Assembly (NCBI GenBank): GCA_035556135.1
Contig: DATMFO010000003.1
Span: 682,001 to 746,000 of the forward strand
Reading direction: 5' to 3'
Origin: ZC4RG30 sp035556135
Lineage (GTDB): Bacteria > Pseudomonadota > Gammaproteobacteria > Steroidobacterales > Steroidobacteraceae
Length of the DNA stretch: 64,000 bases
How positions within the stretch are numbered: the stretch's first letter is position 1; every line of letters starts with the position of its first letter. The notes below the pieces were generated by a model. It did not search any database. It was not told the origin of the DNA and saw only the letters and a program-made list of their open reading frames with translations. Shown here piece after piece: positions 58,934 through 64,000 of this stretch. Both the position numbers and the translations under genes were made by a program.

Positions 58934-61078
58934 TCAGAAGTTCAGCGAGGCGGTGATGCCGACCTGGCGGGGATCGCCAGGCTGGGTGTACAGCTTGTCG
59001 GCCCATCCGGTGCGCGGATCGTTGCCGAAGTAGAAGCCACGCACTGCGTACTGCTTGTCGAAGACATTGTGCAGCCAGCCATGGATGGCCCAGCGGTCAG
59101 TTTCGTAACCAGCCTTCAGGTGTGCCAGCGCGTAGGCACGGGACTTCTGGTCATGGTCGGTAGGCACGTCGAAATAGAAACCGTCCATGGCCGTGACATC
59201 CACCCGCGCGAAGAATCCCTCCGGCAGGCGCCAGGTGAGGTTCACGGCGGCGGTGTATTGCGGCGCGTGCGCGCGCTCGCGCGGCGGGATCGGCGCACCC
59301 TCATCATCGAAGGCCTGCGCGGTGCGGGAGCGCAGCAGGCCCAGCGAACCGCCCACTACCAGCGTACGCGCCACCGGGTACTGGATGCTGCCCTCGATGC
59401 CCGTGCTGTAGCCGGCGCCGTCCAGGTTGGTGGTGATGAACTCATAGGGGCCGCCGGGGAAAAGCTGCACGCCACTGCGCACCTGCTCATCCTCGTGGCG
59501 CTGGTAGAACGCAACCAGTTCCGCGCGCCCTCCCCTTGGCAGACGGCGCTTGAACCCGGCCTCGAGGTTCCACATGGCCTGCGGGTCGAAGTAGCGGCCG
59601 GCATCATCCGCCAGTGGCCCGAGGTTGAAGCCGCCGGCCTTGTAGCCGCGCGACAGCAGGCCGTAAGCGGTGGCCTCACTGCCGAGCTCGCGGCTGAGCG
59701 AAAGCTGCCCGCCCAGCATGCGATCGCGTTTGCGGAACGGCTGGACGCTGGCCTCGCCAGTGTCCGTGTAGCGGGTGCGCCGCTGCTCCAGGCGCAGGCC
59801 GGCCGACCAGTGCCAGGCGCCGCCGATGCGGCCATCGAGCTGGGCGAACAGCGCCGCGGTGGTGGCTGCGTAGCGGTCATCGAGCGAGCGGGCATCGCTC
59901 CAGTCGCAGAATGGCTCGCACAGGGGATCGGCGGGATCCGGGTGCACGTATTCCCCGGCGCTGTCGAACTGGCTGTTCTCGCCGAGGCGCAGCGCATAGG
60001 CGCCGAGCAGCCAGGCAACCTCGCCTGCGCGCTGCGCTTCCGGTGAGGCCAGGCGCAGCTCGCCACTGGTGGAACGCCGTTCGCGATCCCAGTGGTCAGT
60101 GCCCTGGTAGAAATAAGGCTGCCAGAATGCCGTGCTGCCCCAGTCGTAGTCGTAGCCATATTCCAGGTCCGAGTGGGCGTGGCTGGCAATGGCGGTGAGC
60201 GCGTTTGCACCGATGGGCAGCGAAAGACGCACGGCAGCGGCGTTGCTGCGCTGGCGGTCCATGCCGGGTTCGTCGCTCCAGGTGGTGCGCGAGCCATCCA
60301 GCGACCAGGCGTCGTAGCCATTGTCGATGTCGGCATGCAGCAGGGTGATGTCGAGAGTGCCGCCCTCGCCCAGCCAGCTGCGCCACTTCAGCCGCGCGGT
60401 CATCTCGTCGCGGCCATTGGCGTCCTTGCGGCCCAGCGCGGCATTGCGCATGAAGCCATCGCTCTCGTATTTCTGCACCGACAGGCGCCACGCGGAGTCG
60501 AGGCTTTCCACCGGCCCGGTGGCCGAGGCAGCCAGCGATCGAGTGTCGTATTCGGCGACGCCCGCTTCCACCGTGTAGCCGGCTTCGCGCCGGGGCTCGG
60601 CACTGCGGACCACGATGAGACCCGCCAATGCGTTCGCTCCATAGCGCGTGCCCTGCGGGCCGCGCAGCACTTCGATCTGCTGCACGTCGAACAAGGTGGC
60701 AGGCATGCCGATGCCGCTGAAATCCACATCGTCGATCAGGAATCCCACCGAAGGGTTCGGCGCGCCTTCGTACTGCTCGCGCTCGCCCGTGCCGCGAATC
60801 TGGAAGTAACGTGGCCGGGAGCTGCCGGAGGCCCAGTTGAGATTGGGCACCAGCGCCAGCACGTCCTGGAAATGCTGCTGGCCAGCATCGTGCAAGGTGC
60901 CCTCATCGAGCACAGTCACGCTGGCGGGCACATCCTGCAGCGACTGCTGGCGCAACGTGCCGGTGACAATGACTTCCTCCAGTTCGGTGTCCTGCGGCCC
61001 GGCAGCCAGGACGGGAGACAGCAATGGCACGGACAGCGCCAGGGCCGCTGCGCGTGCGACAGGCTTTGGAATTGGCAT
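58934..61078 (-). CDS. TonB-dependent receptor for thiamine
   Basis: This is a complete 714-residue TonB-dependent outer-membrane receptor. Signal peptide MPIPKPVARAAALALSVPLLSPVLA is followed by the TonB-box-like ELEEVIVTGTLR. The plug holds the FQIRGTGEREQ and RGPQGTRYGANALAGLIVV motifs. The barrel ends in GITASLNF with the terminal Phe required for insertion. The leader contains a TPP riboswitch, and genes for a thiamine-binding protein, PnuT and a kinase follow with short gaps, so thiamine or its phosphates or precursors is the ligand. ATG 61078 is chosen because of TGAGGAT upstream; the open frame continues upstream into the leader. Confidence 0.93.
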   Translation of the reverse strand: MPIPKPVARAAALALSVPLLSPVLAAGPQDTELEEVIVTGTLRQQSLQDVPASVTVLDEGTLHDAGQQHFQDVLALVPNLNWASGSSRPRYFQIRGTGEREQYEGAPNPSVGFLIDDVDFSGIGMPATLFDVQQIEVLRGPQGTRYGANALAGLIVVRSAEPRREAGYTVEAGVAEYDTRSLAASATGPVESLDSAWRLSVQKYESDGFMRNAALGRKDANGRDEMTARLKWRSWLGEGGTLDITLLHADIDNGYDAWSLDGSRTTWSDEPGMDRQRSNAAAVRLSLPIGANALTAIASHAHSDLEYGYDYDWGSTAFWQPYFYQGTDHWDRERRSTSGELRLASPEAQRAGEVAWLLGAYALRLGENSQFDSAGEYVHPDPADPLCEPFCDWSDARSLDDRYAATTAALFAQLDGRIGGAWHWSAGLRLEQRRTRYTDTGEASVQPFRKRDRMLGGQLSLSRELGSEATAYGLLSRGYKAGGFNLGPLADDAGRYFDPQAMWNLEAGFKRRLPRGGRAELVAFYQRHEDEQVRSGVQLFPGGPYEFITTNLDGAGYSTGIEGSIQYPVARTLVVGGSLGLLRSRTAQAFDDEGAPIPPRERAHAPQYTAAVNLTWRLPEGFFARVDVTAMDGFYFDVPTDHDQKSRAYALAHLKAGYETDRWAIHGWLHNVFDKQYAVRGFYFGNDPRTGWADKLYTQPGDPRQVGITASLNF

Positions 61079-61083
61079 GGACA

Positions 61084-61110
61084 GATCCTCATTTGCAGTC
61101 AATGAAGATC
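61084..61110 (-). promoter_or_regulatory. Hairpin that can mask the receptor gene's ribosome-binding site
   Basis: On the minus strand GATCTTCATT pairs with AATGAGGATC over 10 positions (one T-G wobble) around a 7-base loop. The 3' arm holds the Shine-Dalgarno GAGGAT just before ATG 61078. The stem is downstream of the TPP riboswitch and could be its expression platform, though the connecting pairing was not worked out. Confidence 0.55.
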
Positions 61111-61170
61111 CGATAGACAAGCTCGAAAGCGAAGGATCGGGCGGCCCGAAGGGACGGACCCCTGACAACA

Positions 61171-61264
61171 CCTGCTCCCTACGCCGGTACTAACCGGATC
61201 AGGTTCAACGGGTCTGCCGGCGCATCCGGTCGTCTCAGGTCCAAGATCGTGGACCACCCCAAGG
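61171..61264 (-). ncRNA. TPP riboswitch (THI element) of the thiamine uptake operon
   Basis: On the minus strand the conserved TPP-riboswitch words appear in order: GGGGTG, CTGAGA (61238-61233), ACCCGTTGAACCTGATC and then CCGGTTAGTACCGGCGTAGGGA (ending near 61176). These are the pyrophosphate- and pyrimidine-sensing helices of the known element. It lies about 90 bases upstream of the receptor ATG. No strong hairpin plus T-run follows, but a Shine-Dalgarno-masking stem does, so control is more likely at translation. TPP is expected to repress the operon. Confidence 0.96.
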
Positions 61265-61315
61265 CGGGGGCTATGTTAGCTTCGGCGCGCGCGAATGCAA
61301 ATCAAGGGAGCTGCG

Positions 61316-62209
61316 ATGCGCACAGTGCAGGTATTCCAGGTCGATGCGTTCACTGACACGCCCTTCACGGGCAACCCGGCAGGGGTGGTGCTGCAGGCGG
61401 AGCAGCTCGAGGCCGCCGAGATGCAGGCCATCGCGCGCGAACTGAACAATGGCGATACCGCGTTCGTGCTGCCACCCGCCGCCGAGGGCGAAGACCTGCA
61501 CGTGCGTTTTTTCACGCCGCGCAAGGAGGCGCCCTTCGTGGGCCATGCCACGCTGGCCGTCCACGCCGTGCTCAACAGCCGTGATCCACGGCCACTGCGG
61601 CGCCAGGGTGGCGCCACCGGCCTGGTGCAGGTGCGCACGACAGACACCGGCGCCATCGCGATCAGCCAGCCGGCGCCACCTCTGGGCCGGGCACCTTCAG
61701 ACGGCGAGGTGGATGACGTGCTGGGCCTGCTCGACCTGCGGCACGAACAGCTGGATCGTGCCTGCCCGCCCCGCATCGCCGGCAGTGCCAGCACGCGGCT
61801 GCTGCTGGGACTGCGCGATGTCGCGGCACTGGATGCAGCGAAGCCGCACCTGGCTTCACTGGCCACCCTCTCGCCACGCATCGGCGCGCAGGGCTACTTC
61901 CTGTTCGTGCGAACGGGAACAGAGGGCGAAGCGGCCACCGAGGCCCGCATGTTCTGCCCGGCGCTGGGCATCGACGAGGATCCGGTGAGCGGCAATGCGC
62001 ACGCCATGCTGGGCGTTTACCTGCGCGAACTGGGCCTGCTGCCTGCTGCACAGGGGCCTGCAGGATTCGTCGGCCGCCAGGGGCGGCACGTGGGCCGTCC
62101 GGGGCGCGTCGATGTGGCGATCGAGCTGGCTGCGGACGGACGGGCCGTGGCCGCGACCATCTCGGGCAGGGCGAAAATCGTCTTCGCTACGGAAATCAGG
62201 CTGGCCTGA
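61316..62209 (+). CDS. PhzF-family isomerase/epimerase
   Basis: This is a 297-residue PhzF-family protein with the two-fold diaminopimelate-epimerase-like fold. It begins RTVQVFQVDAFTDTPFTGNPAGVVL and has RFFTPRKEAPFVGHATLAVH and FCPALGIDEDPVSGNAHAMLGVYL. At the place of the catalytic Glu (Glu45 of PhzF, motif S-E-T) the sequence is NNGDTAFV, with Asp47. AAGGGAG before ATG 61316 supports the start. Members without phenazine genes have unknown substrates. It is divergent from the thiamine operon and its end overlaps the gamma carbonic anhydrase gene by 14 bases. Confidence 0.9.
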   Translation: MRTVQVFQVDAFTDTPFTGNPAGVVLQAEQLEAAEMQAIARELNNGDTAFVLPPAAEGEDLHVRFFTPRKEAPFVGHATLAVHAVLNSRDPRPLRRQGGATGLVQVRTTDTGAIAISQPAPPLGRAPSDGEVDDVLGLLDLRHEQLDRACPPRIAGSASTRLLLGLRDVAALDAAKPHLASLATLSPRIGAQGYFLFVRTGTEGEAATEARMFCPALGIDEDPVSGNAHAMLGVYLRELGLLPAAQGPAGFVGRQGRHVGRPGRVDVAIELAADGRAVAATISGRAKIVFATEIRLA

Positions 62210-62714
62210 GCTTCGCCGCGTATTCGCGTGCCTTCACGCGATACGACTCGTTGCCCTTGATGATCCATTCCTGGTCGCGCGCCTGCACCTGGCGCACCAC
62301 GCGGCCTGGCGATCCGAACACCACGGAGCCCGGCGGAATCTCGGTATTGGGCGTGATCAGCGCGCCGGCGCCGATCAGGCTGCCCGCGCCGATGCGCACC
62401 CCGTCGAGCACCGTGGCGCGATTGCCCACCAGAGTGCCATCACCAATGGTGCAGCCGTGCAGCAGCACACCGTGGCCGATGGTCACCCGGGCGCCAACCA
62501 CCACCGGCACACCGGGATCCACGTGGATGATGCTGCCGTCCTGCACATTGCTGCCGGCCCCGATATGGATCCAGTCGTTGTCGCCGCGCAGCACCGCACC
62601 GAACCACACGCTTGCCTCATCACCAAGCCGCACCGAACCGATCACGTCGGCGCTGGGTGCGATGTAGTGCACGCCCTCTGTCACCAGCATGCGCTCGCCA
62701 TAGGCATAGATCAT
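62196..62714 (-). CDS. Gamma-carbonic-anhydrase-type left-handed beta-helix protein
   Basis: This is a 172-residue hexapeptide-repeat protein of the YrdA/PaaY group. LbH repeats run from SADVIGSVRLGDEASVWFGAVLRGDNDWIHIGAGSNVQDGSIIHVD to SLIGAGALITPN. The zinc ligands of gamma carbonic anhydrases can be matched: IIHVD, TIGHGVLLHGCTIGD (two His). The Arg-Gln pair RGDND and NVQDG is conserved. These proteins act as carbonic anhydrases or thioesterase-like enzymes; physiological role is unknown. It overlaps the phzF stop by 14 bases, convergent. Confidence 0.9.
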   Translation of the reverse strand: MIYAYGERMLVTEGVHYIAPSADVIGSVRLGDEASVWFGAVLRGDNDWIHIGAGSNVQDGSIIHVDPGVPVVVGARVTIGHGVLLHGCTIGDGTLVGNRATVLDGVRIGAGSLIGAGALITPNTEIPPGSVVFGSPGRVVRQVQARDQEWIIKGNESYRVKAREYAAKLRPA

Positions 62715-62732
62715 TGCGTTGCCTCCTGTGGC

Positions 62733-63533
62733 TCAGTGTCCGGGAACGATGTCGCTGATATCCCCGCCGATTGCAGGGGCGGCGTCATTGAGCCCGCGCA
62801 GGATCAGGTTCGGCAGCAGCGTGTTGCGCGCCTGTCCGGGCTTGCCCCACACGAGGATGGCAAGGCTGCGACGCGGTGCCAGCCACAACCGCACCTCGGC
62901 AGCAAGATCAAACGCAATGCCGTCGCGGGCCAACAGGGGCTCGTCACCCTGCGATGGTGCCGGTGGGTGTGCGGCCAGCAGCTGTCGCACGGCATCGGCA
63001 GACACGATGCGCTCGCCACGGTAGGCGCCCTGCCCCAGCAGCAGATCCCCCGCCCGCACCCAGTCATCCAGCTGCGCGCGCAGGCAGCACTGCCGCCGCG
63101 CTCCGGTCTGGCCGGTCAACCAGGCATCCCCTGCCCGCAGCGGCAACCAGATGCGTTCCGACACCAGCGCAGCCACAGCCTCATCGTCGGGCGGAAGCTC
63201 CGGCTCCTGCAGCGCCAGCTGCAGCACTGCGGCGGCCAGCTCTCCGCCATCCACCTGTGCGGCGCCACTGCCCCCCGACGCAAAGTATTCGAATACACGA
63301 TGGCCGTGCCGGTGGACGATGAGCGCGCGCAGCTGCATTCGCGCGGCCTCCTCACGTGCCGCCTCCAGCGCTTCGGCCAGGATGAACTCCGCCTCGGCTT
63401 CAGCGCGGGGCAGGGCCTCGCCCGCACCGGCGATGCGCACCGCGGGTTGCTGCGGCGACCGGAGCCAGAACACGCCCGCCAGCCCCGCCAGCACGATGGC
63501 GATGCCCGGCCAGATAGAACGCGCGGCTTTCAT
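62733..63533 (-). CDS. Degenerate beta-lactamase-fold (serine hydrolase-like) membrane protein
   Basis: This is a 266-residue protein with an N-terminal membrane anchor or uncleaved signal (SIWPGIAIVLAGLAGVFWL). The remainder resembles class C beta-lactamase-like hydrolases: MQLRALIVHRHGHRVFEYFASGG, IWLPLRAGDAWLTGQTGARRQCCLRAQLDDWVRAGDLLLGQGAYRGERIVSADAV is the usual C-terminal half in pattern. The catalytic S-x-x-K is not present; GGELAAAVLQLAL occupies its approximate place. It is about 130 residues shorter than active relatives. It is therefore probably catalytically dead or divergent. The start ATG overlaps the ABC ATPase stop (ATGA). Confidence 0.65.
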   Translation of the reverse strand: MKAARSIWPGIAIVLAGLAGVFWLRSPQQPAVRIAGAGEALPRAEAEAEFILAEALEAAREEAARMQLRALIVHRHGHRVFEYFASGGSGAAQVDGGELAAAVLQLALQEPELPPDDEAVAALVSERIWLPLRAGDAWLTGQTGARRQCCLRAQLDDWVRAGDLLLGQGAYRGERIVSADAVRQLLAAHPPAPSQGDEPLLARDGIAFDLAAEVRLWLAPRRSLAILVWGKPGQARNTLLPNLILRGLNDAAPAIGGDISDIVPGH

Positions 63534-64000
63534 CGGCGCAGCTTACCCGCGTAGGCGATCCGGCCGCGAGACAGCATCAGCTCGTGCGTGGCATTGCGGG
63601 GCCATTCGCGCCGGTAATGCGTGGCCATCACCACGGTGGTGCCGGCGGCGATCTGCGCTTCCAGCCAGTGCATCAGGTCGGCACGCACTTCGGCGTTCAG
63701 CCCGGTGAAGGCCTCATCGAGCAGCAGCAGGCGCGGTCGCGTCACCAGCGCCCGGGCGAACAGGATGCGCCGCACCTGCCCGTAGGACATCTCGCCGAGC
63801 GTACGGTCGGCATGTTCCTCCATTTTCAGCGCGCGGAGCGCGGCGCGGGCCCGCGTCCGCTCGCGCGGCGTGGTCGGGAAGTTCAGGCCGATGCTGGCGT
63901 GCAATCCGGACACCACGGTGTCGAGCACCGGGGCCTGCCGCGGGTAGTCCGTCTGCAGGTGGGGCGCCACGAGGCCGGTGCGCTGGCGGAAGTCATCCAG
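63530..64000 (-). CDS. ABC transporter-type ATPase, ModF/PhrA-like (N-terminus beyond the window)
   Basis: Only the C-terminal 156 codons lie in the window; the Walker A is off the edge. Visible motifs: the signature LGEMSYGQVRRILFARAL (a MSYGQ variant of LSGGQ), Walker B RLLLLDEAFTGL, and the switch His in VVMATHYRREWP. The MSYGQ signature and the THYRREWP end are typical of ModF/PhrA-type ATPases, which lack a permease partner. The frame is open to the edge (LDDFRQRTGL before the first Met-type codon at 63970). It is upstream of and coupled to the degenerate hydrolase gene. Confidence 0.88.
   Translation of the reverse strand: MDDFRQRTGLVAPHLQTDYPRQAPVLDTVVSGLHASIGLNFPTTPRERTRARAALRALKMEEHADRTLGEMSYGQVRRILFARALVTRPRLLLLDEAFTGLNAEVRADLMHWLEAQIAAGTTVVMATHYRREWPRNATHELMLSRGRIAYAGKLRR

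Overview
The window is one contiguous, GC-rich (roughly two thirds G+C) stretch of gammaproteobacterial chromosome. Gene order places it near the Xanthomonadales/Steroidobacterales/Nevskiales: rpsT, murJ-ribF-ileS-lspA-ispH next to a type IV minor-pilin operon, and rplU-rpmA-obgE beside ispB, follow the arrangement known from Pseudomonas aeruginosa, although fkpB and proB are absent. Two TonB-dependent receptors, a TonB, a Tat-exported sulfatase and periplasmic quinoproteins indicate a Gram-negative heterotroph. I saw no insertion sequence, phage gene, CRISPR array or rRNA.

Layout. 1-7.5 kb: carbohydrate locus (partial TonB-dependent receptor, LysR regulator, sulfatase, GH43-type glycosidase, small secreted protein). 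7.6 kb: tRNA-Thr(CGT). 7.8-18.7 kb: type IV pilus minor pilins in two back-to-back sets. The leftward operon fimT-pilV-pilW-pilX-pilY1-pilE is canonical; the rightward set pilV'-pilW'-pilX'-mini-pilY1'-pilE' is a compact, diverged second copy. 18.8-29.3 kb: housekeeping block (ispH, lspA, ileS, ribF, murJ, rpsT, obgE, rpmA, rplU, ispB, tRNA-Pro(CGG)). 29.7-36.6 kb: soluble double histidine kinase, thiol peroxidase, SGNH hydrolase, and a radical-SAM repair-type protein under a near-perfect LexA box. 36.1-41.3 kb: SnoaL-like protein plus PQQ/cytochrome c dehydrogenase, a translationally coupled ATP-grasp/zinc metallopeptidase pair, and a TonB. 41.5-44.3 kb: NmrA-like oxidoreductase, Hyi-type isomerase, hemF. 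44.3-49.9 kb: five-gene catabolic operon (variant SDR, mmsA, FMN hydroxyacid dehydrogenase, SDR, carotenoid/lignostilbene oxygenase). 49.9-52.3 kb: MoeB-rhodanese, a decayed HEAT-repeat gene, DUF502 membrane protein. 52.3-56.9 kb: methyl-cycle operon (adenosine-kinase-like PfkB protein, metK, SAH riboswitch, ahcY, folD). 56.9-61.3 kb: ferredoxin, then a thiamine salvage operon behind a TPP riboswitch. 61.3-64 kb: PhzF, gamma carbonic anhydrase, a degenerate beta-lactamase-fold protein and a partial ABC ATPase.

How the genes work together. In the methyl cycle, MetK makes SAM, methylation yields SAH, AhcY splits SAH to homocysteine and adenosine, and the PfkB kinase plausibly removes the adenosine; the riboswitch lets SAH turn on AhcY. 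In the thiamine operon the riboswitch precedes an outer-membrane receptor, a YkoF-like thiamine-binding protein, a PnuC-type inner-membrane transporter and an ATP-dependent kinase, a complete uptake-and-trapping route. The minor pilin sets probably prime type IV pili and tip them with PilY1-type adhesins; two sets suggest two alternative tips. All functions are read from motifs and gene context, without database searches.
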